Shown here one piece after another: positions 20,920 through 32,232 of a stretch of 64,000 nucleotides of DNA. The first letter of the stretch is position 1; each line of letters begins with the position of its first letter. The position numbers and the translations under genes are program-made. The stretch is from assembly GCA_030280995.1 (NCBI GenBank), contig JASXTE010000005.1, positions 27,071,501 through 27,135,500 of the forward strand. Direction: 5' to 3'. Source of the stretch: Hemileia vastatrix. Its lineage: Eukaryota > Basidiomycota > Pucciniomycetes > Pucciniales > Zaghouaniaceae. The notes under the pieces are model-generated. The model searched no databases and was not told the origin of the DNA. It saw nothing but the letters and a program-made list of their open reading frames with translations.

Positions 20920-21084
20920 GGAATGGAAATTGTGTTATAAGAGGCAGGATAATGCATTATTGTGGATTCTTTATCCACTAGCCTTGGTATAGTGAATAAG
21001 AATTAACCTCAATTAATAATGTCTGATCCTGAGAAAAAATATTCCTGATCCCTAATTGCAAATCGGTCAACTTTGATACCCCCT
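20920..21084 (-). repeat. Right terminus of family B copy 2
   Basis: Subterminal sequence with the imperfect TATCCACTAGCC fold seen in copy 1, then TGCAAATCGGTCAACTTTGA and the tip TACCCCC, followed by TAA at 21085-21087. This is the only complete family B tip in the window. Confidence 0.7.
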
Positions 21085-21491
21085 AATAAATATATACAAT
21101 TGGTAATATAAAATGCTTGTGAAAATTGCAATAGGGAGGATAAATGGGAGAGAATAGAGAAGGAAGAACAATAGAAGAAAAGAAAGAAATGAAAGAAAAA
21201 AGAATTATCTAATTCCCTGTTTAATGCAGGTATTATTATGAAGTGTAGGACCTATATTTTTTGTAAATATGTCTGCTAATACCCAGTTTAGTTCAGCATT
21301 TGCTTTATACAACTGTTTGTTCACATAGAAGAAGTCTTTCTCAATGTGTCTTGGTATTTTATTGGAGGCTTTTTTGTGTGAAATTTTTACTGTTTCTTGA
21401 TTGTTGCATTTGAGAATGAGGAGTTTAGAGAAGGAAATAAGTTCACAAAGAAGATGTTTATCCCATATCCCCAGATGTGTGGCCAAGCTTA

Positions 21492-21752
21492 CACTACGCA
21501 ATATAGGGGGTGGACTTGCTAGCAAGTCCTCAACCTGAACTCAGATGGAACTCAGATGGAACTCAGACTGAACTCAGACTGAACCCATACTGAACTCTAC
21601 TTGAACACCCACCTAAAACTGTTCTGCTGAGTGGTGTTCATCCCTGATTGTATGGTTCCTTTATCAATAGCTCAATGTGTGTTCAATCTATGGTGAGTTT
21701 GGGTCCAAGGTTGCGGACTTGCTAGCAAGTCCGCCCCCCATATTGTGTGGTG
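21492..21752. mobile_element. 261-bp CACTA-type MITE (family C), 3-bp duplication TTA
   Basis: Starts CACTACGCAATATAGGGGG and ends CCCCATATTGTGTGGTG. TTA flanks both sides (21489-21491 and 21753-21755). Perfect palindromes sit just inside both ends (18 bp at 21512-21529, 22 bp at 21713-21734). The interior has an 11-bp tandem word GAACTCAGATG and variants. It is the same length as the copy at 16768. Confidence 0.9.
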
Positions 21753-22054
21753 TTAGGGCCATTGATTCTGCACGGCTAGTCAATTTTGCAATATATGGCA
21801 TCTGCTTTGAGCTCCAGAATATTAAGGATCCTTGAAGAAGTATCACCATTCCACCAGTTGATTTTGATGTTTCCCCGCCCCAATTTGAGTCAAAGTAAGC
21901 TTCTAATTTTGGGTAAGGTTGGATTGGGGTCCTAGATACAGCTTCTTATGCTTCGTTGAGGAGATGTATCCAAGAAGGTGGCAAAGTTCTTGCCAATGTG
22001 GCTCTTGGGGAAGTTTTGTGAATTGGGAGAGAAGATTGACTGCAAATGATATTT

Positions 22055-22616
22055 CTTTTTATTTTTAATTTCTTACAATCTCACCCAGCTAGGGGAATAA
22101 AGGCATGGTAAACTAATTGGCTAGGTACAAGTAGGGAGTAATGAATGTAATTAGTTAGGTAAAAACAGGGTAATTGAAAGGATGAATTGGGTGGGGGGGC
22201 AGCCAGGTGGCTTGAGAACACATATGGGGTTGCCAAGGGGGGGAGGGTAATCCTTGAGGGGTTGTGGTTTGATGGGCAGGGATTTTTAGAAAGAATTTTT
22301 GGGAGTTTAATTCGGCAGCTGACCCCATGTTAATGACCAAGCACAATAATCCAGATAATGAGGGATGGAAAAGTGGGAGGGGCTCTCCAGCCTTCAGGCA
22401 CATGTCCATCCACTGTAGGTCACTTAGGGAGAATAGAGATATCATGGGGATAACAAGACATTGACACCAGCATGAAAACAAGCATGCCAACCATGGATGA
22501 AGGGGGTGTGGTTAAAAGGGGGGGGAGGCGGCAGGGATTTGAAACCACGACACACAAATTAATGTGACAAGCGGCCATCCAGGTAATGATACAACCACTT
22601 AGACCATCTAACCTCG
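22055..22616 (-). mobile_element. tRNA-derived SINE with 15-bp target duplications
   Basis: CTGCAAATGATATTT is present at 22040-22054 and again at 22617-22631. Read on the minus strand, the 562-bp insert starts GCGAGGTTAGATGGTC. An A-box match TGGTCTAAGTGG follows, and about 50 bp later a B-box-like TTTCAAATCC, spaced as in a long-variable-arm tRNA (Leu/Ser type). The 3' end is A-rich (AAATTAAAAATAAAAAG). No protein is encoded. Long target duplications, an internal polymerase III promoter and an A-rich tail together define a SINE mobilised by a LINE-type enzyme elsewhere. Confidence 0.8.
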
Positions 22617-23179
22617 CTGCAAATGATATTTTGGGGCAAGTACCTGTTGCTATATAGCTCAAGGCACCAATAAGAGATAGATATTCCTTTGGGCTAACAG
22701 GTGATGCATTGAAGGGTGGGGTTGTTAGAAAAATGTTTGGTGGTAATGGGGTATATTTGGGAACCAACAGCAACTTGGTCCTCTCAATCAAGGTCTACTG
22801 ACTTAGCAGGAAACTGTTCTGTGATCTGATGGTATTAATGCCTACTATTGGATCAAGAGTCTGTTCCCATTCATTTTAAGAGTTCTTCCAAGGCAATTTT
22901 CCAGAGTTTTGAGACTTGAGAGTGAGTCTCCTGTCACCAGGCCATCATTGACGTGTATCCAAATGAAGGTCTTGGACAAATTGTTGGAGAGAAAATAGAC
23001 ACTGCTGTCATACTGGGAAACAGTGTAACCATTGTTTTACAGAGTGGAGCTCAGGTGCTTCCACCAACAACGGGCAGCCTGAAAGTTACAGTACAATGCT
23101 TTCTTCAGCTTTAAGGATAAGCCATCATTTAGTTCAAAACCTGGTGGGTCTTTCACCCAGATCTCTTCCTTAAGGGGCT

Positions 23180-23340
23180 GTTCATTATCTTATCAAATCG
23201 TTAGCAATTTGATAAGTTAATGATCCATTGCTGATAATCGATCATTAACTTATCAAATTGTTAACAATTCAATAAGATAGTGAACAATTGCTGATAATCA
23301 TTCACTAACTTACCAAATTGTTACTGATTTGATAAGTTAG
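23180..23340. repeat. Nested inverted repeats able to form a cloverleaf
   Basis: GTTCATTATCTTATCAAAT at 23180 pairs with the inverted copy ending 23285. Each arm is itself palindromic around CTTATCAAAT and ATTTGATAAG. A third hairpin (CTAACTTACCAAAT ... ATTTGATAAGTTAG) follows at about 23303-23340. The loop words resemble the hairpin tip at 12870-12887. Confidence 0.75.
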
Positions 23341-23640
23341 GTGTAGGGGTGGGGGTTTTAGGCGTGTCTGAGGGGGTAAGGGGGGTTTAGGGGGCCAAGG
23401 AATGGGTAAAGGGGGGTGATGGGGGGGTTTGAGGTGGGCAAGGAGGGGGTAAGGGGGGGTAAAGGGGGGTTTGAGTTGGGTAAGGGGGGTAAAGAAGGGG
23501 TAAAGGGAGGGTAAAGGGGGGGGGGTTGAGGCAGGTAAGGAGGGGTTAAAGGGGGGGTTTTGAGGAAGACAATGAGGGGTTAAAGAGTGGGATTGAGGGC
23601 GTAAAGGGGGGACTTTTTGGAGGGAATTTTAAAGAAAAAA
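23340..23640. repeat. G-rich block of family B copy 3
   Basis: Purine-rich tandem words such as GGTAAAGGGGGGTTTGAGG, with many G runs of four or more. It is related to 12888-13275 and lies at the same place relative to the Tet-like gene. Confidence 0.75.
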
Positions 23641-24174
23641 AAAGACTAATCCCTGCTTTTTAAATTTTTTTACAGATTTTTTTTTCTTTCCCTTAGTTGC
23701 TGGACATTTCCCCCTGTTTCAAGAATTAATCAGGTAATTTAATTTTTTTTATTTGTGTTTGTTTTTGCTAATAATTAATTATTCTGAAATTTACTGAAAT
23801 CAATTTTTTTTTTATATTTAAATAAATTGGATTGAATAACATCAAGAAGTATTTCCAATAGCAGGTAAGTAATTTTTATTTATTTATTTAATTTTTTTGA
23901 AACTGAATTTAATTTAATTTTATTTTTGGGTGAATTTGTTTTATCTCGTATTTAAAACATAATTCAGGTTTTTATTTTGTATTATAATTTTTTTTCAAAT
24001 ATTTTTATTGATTTTTTGCAACTAATTTTTATTTGTTTTTTTTAACAAATTTTCTTTTTTCTTTTCAATTATTTTACTGATAATTTTTTAATTTTGGGGG
24101 TCTTTTTTTTTAATTTATTTTTTTATTTTTTTTATTTTTTTTGTTTTATAATTTTTTTTTTCCAGGAAGTTATT

Positions 24175-25525
24175 ATGGAAAATTTAAATCACTAATCTTC
24201 TTTATCATCAATTTCTTCTGAATCATCTTTCTCCTCTCTTTCTTCCTTGTCTTAAAATCATGAAAGCTCCAAGAATAATGATCAAATATATTCAAATTCT
24301 TCTTCTTTATCTTTACTTTCTTCTATCTCTTCAATGTACTTCCTTTCTATTCCTTCAATATCAAATTCTTCTTTTTTATCTTTACTTTCTTCTATCTCTT
24401 CAATTTCCTTCAATTATATTCCTTCTCCCAATCAATCTGAGCTTTCCTTACCAGAAAATAAAAAGCTGAAAATCATGGAGCAAGCTAAAGAATCAAGCAA
24501 TTCAAAGACAAAGTTTTATCAAAACAGAAAATTGATTAGGATGAAGATATTTTGCAAAAAATTCTTTGGAAAATTGGATGATCTCAAATTTTATAAGACA
24601 TCAATATCAAATTTTAAGAATTTTTTTTTTACATAAACATCAAAAACCTTACAGAAGGGGGTATAGATCTCATTGTGGCAGTTTTCAATAACGGATACAA
24701 ACCTCAATTCTTCTTAGAAGTTCATTCATTTTCTGGGAAAAAGGATGAAGTTTTTTTCCAGATTTCTGATTTAATTTCTACTCTCTATCAAATGGCTTTG
24801 TTTTGACAACCCTTATCAAATAAATATATGATTTATGGTGTCATGAAAGGTTTTGGATGGCAACCAGAATATGATCAAGGAATTTCTTTTAGTATGTAAA
24901 TTTTTTTTAATTATAAGTAATTTTTAATTTTGTCATATATTTCAGGAATTTATTATTTATTGAAAAATTTAAAACCAGAGCAAATGGAAGAAGATCTGAT
25001 ACAATGGAATTCTTTAAGATCATTTAATTATTTCTTGGCAAATTGTTTTAAAAAATTATGTTTTCAAGCTTTTCAAAAAAACCATCAACTTGCATTAGAA
25101 TCAGGTTTACCAAATTGGTCTGATCCTGAATAGGAAGAATCAATAAATGATTATGTTTTTTTTACAAATTTTATCATCACTTATAATGGATTCTACAATC
25201 ATGTTCATCTAGATAAACAAGATAATAATTCTTTAACATTTTGGAATTTTCTCTTATATTAATCCAGAGACTGGTGTTCCTATTCCATCACCTTCTTCTG
25301 ATGAGGGACATGGCCTTAATTTTCCTGACCATAAATGTATTATTGATTTTGGTAGTGCCAATGGAATAGTTGAGGCTCTATGGAATTCTTCTCAACATAG
25401 GCATCAAACAACTAAAGCACCTCCAACTTTAGTTTCTTGTAATGAATTTACCCATTTTGGGTGTTCATTCCAAATAAATCAAGGTCTTATTAATCATATT
25501 AATAATCAAAAAAAATTTAGATAAA
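24175..25525 (+). pseudogene. Tet-like 2OG-Fe(II) oxygenase, copy 3
   Basis: Same architecture as 10239-11930. An ATG at 24175 opens a Ser-rich tail (SLLSSISS repeats), then MKIFCKKFF, catalytic exon 1 (AVFNNGYKPQFFLEVHSF, GFGWQPEY), an AT-rich intron (about 24892-24945, GTATGT...TTTCAG) and exon 2. HLD (in HVHLDKQD) gives the iron ligands, followed by LNFPDHKCIIDFGSANGIVE, a distal His (HRHQTTKAP) and FGCSFQIN. The expected 2-oxoglutarate Arg is His. Early stops occur in the Ser-rich part and near 24804, a TAG at 25131-25133 replaces a Trp codon, and a frameshift lies near 25257. It is inactive but clearly once the same gene. Confidence 0.7.
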
Positions 25526-25730
25526 AAAATTGTTCTTAGTAGATCTGTCAAGTATTGCAATTAAAATATTATATTTTTTCTATCATAAAATATTTTCTTC
25601 CAAATTATTTTTCTTTTTTTTTCTCTTTTATCAATTTTTTATATTTATTTAAATTTTTATCTTTTTTTTTAAAATTCCCTTTTTATTTTTCTCTTTTTCA
25701 ATTTTATTTATGCTTTTTAATTTTTTTTTC

Positions 25731-26400
25731 ATTTAATTTTGGATTTGTCTCTTTCAATTTTTTTTTAAAATCTACATCAAGATAGATTAATGTTTTTATA
25801 TAATGGTGCATCATTATATAAAATAGGAAAATTTGATTGGGACTGGTGAAATTAATTGGTTGTAGAAAATTTAAATTTAAATTTTTTTTTTCATTTAATT
25901 TTGGATTTGTCTCTTCCAATTTTTTTCTAAAGTTACATCAAGATAGATTACTGTTTTTATATAATGGTGCATCTGGCCTTAGGTCGTTCTACTGGCTATT
26001 ATATAAAATAGGAAAACTTGATTGGGACTGGCGAAATTAATTGCTTGTAGAAATTTTCAATTTAAATTTTTTTCATTTAATTTTGGATTTGTCTCTTCCA
26101 ATTTTTTTCTAAAGTTACATCAAGATAGATTACTGTTTTTATATAATGGTGCATTTGGCCTTAGGTCGTTCTACTGGTTATTATATAAAATAGGAAAACT
26201 TGATTGGGACTGGTGAAATTAATTGGTTGTATAAATTTTCAATTTAAATTTTTTTTCATTTAAATTTGGATTTGTCTCTTCCAATCTTTTTTAAAGTTAC
26301 ATAAAGATAAATTACTGTTTTTATATAATGGTGCATCATTATATAAAATAGGAAAACTTGATTGGGACTGGTGAAAATAATTGGTTGAAGATATTTTCAA
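25731..26400 (+). repeat. Tandem array of four units, about 160-182 bp
   Basis: Units share CATTTAATTTTGGATTTGTC, ACATCAAGATAGATTA, TATATAATGGTGCATC and TTGATTGGGACTGGTGAAAT. Units two and three carry an extra 22 bp (GGCCTTAGGTCGTTCTACTG region) that units one and four lack. One inverted unit exists at 18690-18790. Open frames across the array are not genes. Confidence 0.85.
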
Positions 26401-26439
26401 TTTTAAATTTCTTTCCATTTGATTTCTTTGATTCCTTTG

Positions 26440-26760
26440 ATTCAGTAAATTTCAGGGGGGGGGTATTGCCAAATTTTCATATCAGACTTTAAAAAAAAAT
26501 TTGACTTGAACATTTGATGATACCCTTTCCTTAATTCAATAAAATACAGAGGGGGTGGGGTATTTCCAAATTTTCATATGAGACTTGCAAAATAAATTTT
26601 GACTTGTAATTTTGGTGATATCCTTCCATTACTTCAATAAAATGCAGGGGGGAGTATTGACAAAATTTCATATAAGACTTGCAAAATTTTTTACTTAAAA
26701 AAATGTTGGTGATACCCACCCCTTAGTTCAATCAAATGCAGGGGTGGGATTGTGAAATTT
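26440..26760. repeat. Minisatellite array (family B copy 3)
   Basis: About four units, inverted relative to those at 9470-9900: GGTGATACCCACCCCTTAG, AATGCAGGGG and CCAAATTTTCATATGAGACT. It lies directly downstream of the inverted Myb-like gene. Confidence 0.75.
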
Positions 26761-26960
26761 TTAAATGTGACTCAAAAATTTTAACTAAAAAAGAATTTTT
26801 AACATTAAAAATTCTTGAAAATTTTATTTAAAAGAGAATTTATAACATTAAAATATGGAAATTCAACTAATGATGGATAGAGTAAAAATACACTAAATTA
26901 AGATAAAATTTTATGTACAATTAATTATGAACAGTTGAAGTGTGAGATAAATAAAACAAA

Positions 26961-28407
26961 CTAGTCATCAAAAAATTTTATTAAATTTTTAATTTCCTCA
27001 ACAGATTTATTAACTTTAACACATTCTATCAAGAATTCTTTCTTTTTGGAATTTTCTTCACAATCAAGATTATATTTCATCTGCTCCATGAGGTTTTGAT
27101 GCTCAAGTGTTTTCTCCTCTTTCTTTGATTTTTCAATACTTAGAGATTACTCAAATTTCTTCTCCTCCAAGTCTTGTGCCCTATCATCCTTCCGTAAAGA
27201 GAGTTTGTACTTCCTCTCCTACAAGTCTTGTGCCCTAACATCCTTCTGTAAAGAGAGTTCATACTTCCTCTCCTCCAAGACTTGTGTCCTATCATTCTTC
27301 TGTAAAGAGAGTTCAAGCTTCTTCTTTTCCAAATTATGTACCCTGTCATCCCCCCTTAAAGAGAGCTCATATTTTTACTTTTCAAACTTTAGAGTCTCTT
27401 TAGCAACTTCCACTTTTTCTAGAGTGATAAAAAATATTATAAAAAAGTAGAAGAAAAGCAGAGTAAAGTATTAAGAGGTTCAGTATCACTTAACAGCATC
27501 ATGTTTCTCCAAAAATTCTTTGATAGAAGAGAAAGGGGTTTGAGATGAAGTATCACTTTTTCTTCTTCTTTGAGAGTGAAAATTTAGGCTACTTGAAGCC
27601 CTTTGCTTTTTTTTCAAGGTCACATTTTCTTCCTCATCATTATTGCTGGCTTCTGACTCAGTTTATTTTGGCTCCTACATTTGTTCTTCAGCCTGTTTAT
27701 AAGTAAGAAAATGTAAATAAAAAAAGAATTGGTAAGATAAAAGAAAAAAAACATACTTGAGTTAGATCAGGTTGGTTTATATTGCCATAAGGATCTATTG
27801 AAAAGATATCTTGATTTGTGGAAGTGAACTGAGGGGAGGCTTGAGTAGAAGAGGAAGGAAAAAGATCTCTTTTTACATCATGTTCAGAGATAGGATCTTC
27901 ACCATCCAACATGTTTGCAGGATTAACATCAGCTTGCTCTCCAAAAATCAAATCCATCTCTTTAATATAAGGACATAAAGAATCAAGTTTATCATCTATG
28001 GATTTGATACCTTTACTGATATTGAGGTCAGTAATACCAAAACCAGTAGAATATGAAAAATGTGTTTGCCTTCTTGTACTTGGCTCAATAATGCTTGAAG
28101 TGTTTAGAAATATGTTTTGGTAAAAGATCTATCCTTCCCTTAGTCTTATTCAGTAATTCATTGGCCATTAGAATATAACCATTAATTTTTGATGCAGGGG
28201 GCCATCTTACTTTAGTCGCATTCTCAGTACCGAAACAAGAATCATGGTTAGATTTAGTTTTTAGCCAGTTGATAAGAATAAGATGATCATCTTTTTTAGT
28301 TGAACGATTTTGGATTTCTCAGCAGAGTGGGGGAAAGAGGGAGTAGTGGGATTTGAAGAACAACTAGGTGATGGCTGCCTTTGAGAAGATCTATGATGAC
28401 AAGGCAT
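26961..28407 (-). pseudogene. Myb/SANT-like partner gene, copy 3
   Basis: Reading leftward from ATG 28407: basic RS/P tail, the SANT-like domain (damaged by a frameshift and a partial duplication around 28060-28100), then MDLIFGEQADVNPANMLDGE, an intron ending near 27693, an acidic exon 2 with an in-frame TAG, a second intron (about 27420-27494) and a coiled-coil exon with about four 18-residue repeats. It ends at TAG 26961-26963. Same gene as 7987-9335. Confidence 0.7.
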
Positions 28408-28833
28408 GTTAAGATAATTAAAGATGAAAAGGAGCAGAAACAAGCAGATGAGATAGAAAGATGAAAAGGAGCAGAAACAAGCAGATGAGAGAGTGAGATG
28501 AAAAGGAGAAGAATCAAATAGATGAAATGGGGAGAAATTCCGAGTGGATAGAATGAACAGGATGGGATGAGAATGGGAGTGCACAGCAAGGTAGAAGGCA
28601 TATGCAGAGAGTAGTCCAAGATGTGGTTATGGCAGAAAGTTGTGCAACATGTGGTTATGACAGAAAGTTGTCCAAGATGTGGTTATGAAAAATTGAGTAG
28701 AAAAATGTCAGATAAGAGGTGAACATTGACACGTAAAGTGTCTAATAACCCAACTATTAGCAAAAATAATTACGGAAGATAATTGGGGTATAAGAATTTT
28801 TATCCGCAATTAATTTAATTGCGGATTGGTGTG

Positions 28834-30435
28834 GTCTTCCAACATTGGCGGAGCCCTTTGTTGGTTTATTTGGTGATGTTTTGGTATGTCTTAAATTGCA
28901 TTGTTTAAATAATTAGGTATTTTTCTAGAATGACACAAAAAATATTGGAAATACAGGGATATGAGTGCTACCATTGGATAGCCCTGGTCCCTCTCTATAT
29001 TTTATGTCTTGGGGACATTTTTCATAGCATAAGTATTTAGGGGATAATTCCTCACTTTTCATTTTTAAAAGATTGCTGTTGAATTTTTTTTTTATGTTTT
29101 ATGGGCTAACCTTAAGTCTTAGGTTTGAGTTCTTAGTACCATTTGAAAGAGCGGAATTTTCTCTACCTTTGATGTCTAAATGTTGTTGTAGTGTAATTAT
29201 GTGTTTTAAGGGTTTTAGTATGTGTAGGTGAATTTTCTAAGTAGTTTGGGTGTTTTTGGTGGTTTTCTGGCTTCAGAGTGGTCAGGCTGCTTTGGGCGGA
29301 CTGCCTGCCTCAGTGCTAGAGGGCTGGGAAGCGCTTCTAGGGAGGTTTTATGCAATTCGGTGGTCAGGAACTCCAGATTTGCAGGTGTGCATGGGCTCTT
29401 GATTAGTAGTCTGTGGGTATATAGTGATGAAGACAGTTTGGGGCAACTTTAATTATCATTCAACCATCTGGTGGTGATATCCTTGTTCCTCACTCAGTTT
29501 TTGCTGCTTGTTGGCCACATTTTGGCTGTGTTTTGTTGCAAGTAAGTTCATCATTTAACTTAACTTAGCAACTGTTTTCTCTGTTATAGTCTTTCAAGCT
29601 ATAGCAAGTATCATTGCTGTCTCTGGTGTGGATTTGCAGCCTACATCAAGTATCATTGCTTTCTCTGGTGTGGACATTAGTCTACATTTAAGTTCTTTGG
29701 TTGGTAGTCTGTCTGGAGACTACTTTCTTGACTGATCAAGCAGTCAAGTGTGTTTGGAAAAGGGCTTTTTGGTAACAGGAACCAATTTACTGTAACAGGT
29801 AAATCTCACTTTGTTTCTCTAAAGGGACAGGGGTTTTTCTTCTGGTTTTACTCTAACTCCCTTGGTCAAGGCCTATAGCTAGTACTATACGATTGTCTAC
29901 ATCAGTCAACATTGATACCCCCTAATGTAACAGGTGCATCTTTTGGGCACTTTGGCTGTATCACTGATACATTACTTTTAAATTTGATCTTTGAGTAGAA
30001 TTAGTATTTTCATTTGGTGACTGGTGCCATCTATAACATATTTACAAGGTTAAGATATCCCTGTGACACTAATTTAACAAGGAAGACCATCATTCTTTGT
30101 CTTATTTATTAAAATATATGAGTTTAAACAGCTTTCAACTGTTGTCCACCAACATTTGAATGGATTTTCATATTGCTATCAAGGTGGTTTCAGTCAGTAT
30201 TCACCCTATTTTCATGATTGTTTCATCACTTTGTCAAAGTGTGATCAATTAGATATGAATCAGGGTTCAAGGTTGTGGACTTGCTAGCAAGTCTGCCCCC
30301 CATATTGCATGGTGAATTTTTTGCTATTAGTGTAGGGTGATGTTTGTCTAGCTATGTGGTGGTGGGGGGGATGTTATGGTGTTACCATACTATGTACTTA
30401 GCTAGTCTCTCATCAGTATATAGTGTAGCTTCTGA
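28834..30435. other. Spacer with transposon-end fragments
   Basis: No convincing gene. A 75-codon open frame at 29228-29452 has no recognisable motif. A 39-bp word (CAAGTATCATTGCT...GGTGTGGA) is tandemly duplicated at about 29608-29690. 29901-29922 is a family B tip (GTCAACATTGATACCCCC followed by TAA). 30259-30313 is one end of a family C MITE with its palindrome, truncated on the left. Confidence 0.55.
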
Positions 30436-31767
30436 CACTTCGTGAGAACAGCCGACGATCCCACTGCAACGTTGTGCCAACGTTTCAGATAAGATCAAAA
30501 AATGAAATCCTGCAATTTCGGCTGATATTTTCCATGGTAACCAACTCAATTAAATAGCACCCTTTCAAAAAAACAGTATACTTATTAGGCACCTAATACC
30601 AGTGCTAAGGTTTCAGAAACTTAGATTTAATAATTTAATATTTTGGCGTAGATGAGAAAAGGGGTTATATTCTAAAGTTGATTTTCTAAGGAATTATAGC
30701 TGGAGTAAATTAGATATACATAGATGTTATGAGATGCATTTTTTTGCAGTTAAGACATTTTGTAAAAAAAATTATATTGTATCTAGGGTATGCATGTTGT
30801 TATATGTGCTAATTTCATTGAAAGAGATTAATTATTATTGGAGATAAGAGTATTACAAAAGGAATCTTTTATATGAAGATAACCAATAAATTAAAGCCCT
30901 TTGAAGCAAGGCTGAGTTGAAAGTAAGTGAAAAAATTACATTTAAAAGGATTGCCATAAAAATCTAATAACTTGATTTACATAGATAAACTCTAAAATTT
31001 GTATATTTCCACCGCCTTTACCAAAGTAGCTACACTAACTTCAACAAACTTTTCAATATTACCATTGTAAGTGAAAGTTAAAAGGTTCCAATTAAATTAA
31101 AAAGTGAATACTTAGGGTTATAGAAGATTTGTTAATAATTTTTGTATCCTCGGATGTAGAGAAACTCTCATGTCCTGAAGAAGTAGAATTCTCGGCAGCG
31201 TTTGTTATCATTTTTGGTGACGATAAGGTGAGCTGTTGGAAAGAATCAATGACATTGTGCTCATTTTTACAGTGTTTTGCTCTAGTTTTGCGGTGTACAT
31301 AGAATCCTATGACTTCATTACCATCTGTGTCGAGTGTTTTGAATTTGCTACAATGTGAGCATTGACAAAGCAGCAGGTTATCAGGTTCATGTTTGATTTT
31401 GTCCATCTCGGTGGGGAGGTCTAAGTCACAGGTGGTAAGGAATGATAAGGGGTATGTGTGTGTATAAGATAGAAATATGTATTGCTTAAGTACTCAACTA
31501 CATAAGAGCTTATATTTACATATAGTATATACAACATATTGAAATATATTGTGATTATACCATTACCATCACAGCTGTATGGAGATGCTGGGTCAAATGC
31601 ATTAAGATGCAGGGTAGGTAAATTGAAATGCAGTCTGTAATATGGAAAAAAATACCACTAGTTATCATGGGAAAATAACAGCCGACGTTTCAGGATTTCA
31701 TTTTTTGAACTTCTCTGAAACCTTGGCGCAATGTTGAAGTGGGATCGTCGGCTGTTCTCACGAAGTG
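30436..31767. mobile_element. 1,332-bp CACTA-like element, 3-bp duplication TGA
   Basis: Terminal inverted repeats of about 105 bp start CACTTCGTGAGAACAGCCGA on both strands (30436 and 31767 inward). TGA flanks both sides (30433-30435 and 31768-31770). A CACT tip and a 3-bp duplication fit the CACTA/CMC group. The interior is AT-rich and has one short frame (31092-31406) but no transposase, so the element is non-autonomous. Confidence 0.8.
31092..31406 (-). CDS. Small Cys/His-rich protein fragment in the CACTA-like element
   Basis: The frame encodes 104 residues. Near the start is CQCSHCSKFKT, followed by a GFYVHRKTRAKHCKNEH segment: four Cys and two His that could bind zinc. I associate similar C-x-C-x-x-C modules with the N-terminal exons of CACTA-type transposon proteins in rusts, but that is recall, not a search. 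The rest is Ser/Thr-rich. It is probably a leftover exon of a longer transposon gene, and expression is uncertain. Confidence 0.4.
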   Translation of the reverse strand: MDKIKHEPDNLLLCQCSHCSKFKTLDTDGNEVIGFYVHRKTRAKHCKNEHNVIDSFQQLTLSSPKMITNAAENSTSSGHESFSTSEDTKIINKSSITLSIHFLI

Positions 31768-31817
31768 TGAGTACATTGGAGAGCTTTCCCTGGCTCTGCA
31801 AGGCATCATTCTCTACA

Positions 31818-32232
31818 GATATCACTGATGTGGATATCCAGCATGAGTTAGGGATATTTTAGGGAAGGACATAAGGTCAGAAAAATAAATGTAAGAAAAT
31901 TAAGTGCGAGAAAAATAAGTGTGAGACAAGCAAGTGTAAGAAAAATGATTTTTTTTTAAAAAAAAATATTTGTGAAAAAATAGAAAAAAATAAAAAATGA
32001 AATAAAAAATCTTTTTTTAGGAGAAAAAAAAATTAAAAAACAAAATTTACCATGGTTGCAAGATATTTTTCTTACACTTATTTTTCACACTTTTTTTTGG
32101 ACATATTTTACTTACACAAATTTTTCTTGCACATATTTTTCTTACACATATTTTTCTATTATGTCCCTCCCTACATTATCCCCAACTCGCGCTGGATATC
32201 CCCATCAGGGATATCTTACTTGGTGCGTAGTG
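31818..32232. mobile_element. MITE family D, left end degraded
   Basis: The right end is intact (GATATCTTACTTGGTGCGTAGTG region, ending 32232). The left end aligns from GATATCACTGATG at 31818 but lacks the outermost 17 bp. Subterminal AAGTGTAAGAAAA-like words repeat in both orientations. The complete relative is at 37764-38204. Confidence 0.7.

Larger units (their letters stand above)
16319..21084. mobile_element. Family B PIF/Harbinger-like element, copy 2
   Basis: Myb-like gene (+), minisatellite and transposase (-) in the copy 1 arrangement, but the Tet-like gene and the G/C-rich block are missing. The right terminus is intact: it ends GATACCCCC at 21084 followed by TAA. That gives a terminal repeat GGGGGTATCAAAGTTGACCG on the other strand, with the TAA flank typical of PIF/Harbinger. 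The left terminus is obscured by the tandem duplication. Confidence 0.65.
21205..23165 (-). pseudogene. Ty1/copia polymerase remnant carrying two insertions
   Basis: Reading leftward, about 23165-22640 encodes pieces of copia reverse transcriptase, including the conserved end YLSLIGALSYIATGTCPKIS. About 21480-21205 encodes the RNase H C-terminus (NNQETVKISHKKASNKIPRH, then AELNWVLADIFTKNI). The frame has many stops and shifts. A SINE (22055-22616) and a CACTA-type MITE (21492-21752) split it. No LTR was recognised on either side. It belongs to a different copia lineage from the two full elements further right. Confidence 0.8.
23180..28833. mobile_element. Family B PIF/Harbinger-like element, copy 3 (inverted, transposase lost)
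   Basis: In reverse orientation to copy 1: G-rich block, Tet-like gene (+), tandem array, minisatellite, Myb-like gene (-), then the Myb-side end with AATAACCCAACTATTAG and the perfect 25-bp palindrome at 28802-28826. The transposase expected to the left is missing, and the copia remnant lies there instead. The exact right boundary near 28833 is uncertain. Confidence 0.6.

Noticed and set aside
22515..22616. Functional tRNA gene
   Set aside because: Boxes are present but the acceptor stem does not pair well, and the unit continues into a 562-bp insert with target duplications. It is a SINE head.
25555..26216. Phe-rich frames in the tandem array
   Set aside because: The same frame recurs once per repeat unit and is A/T-rich filler.
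29228..29452. 75-codon frame as a gene
   Set aside because: No motif, no homologous copy in the window, and length near chance expectation.
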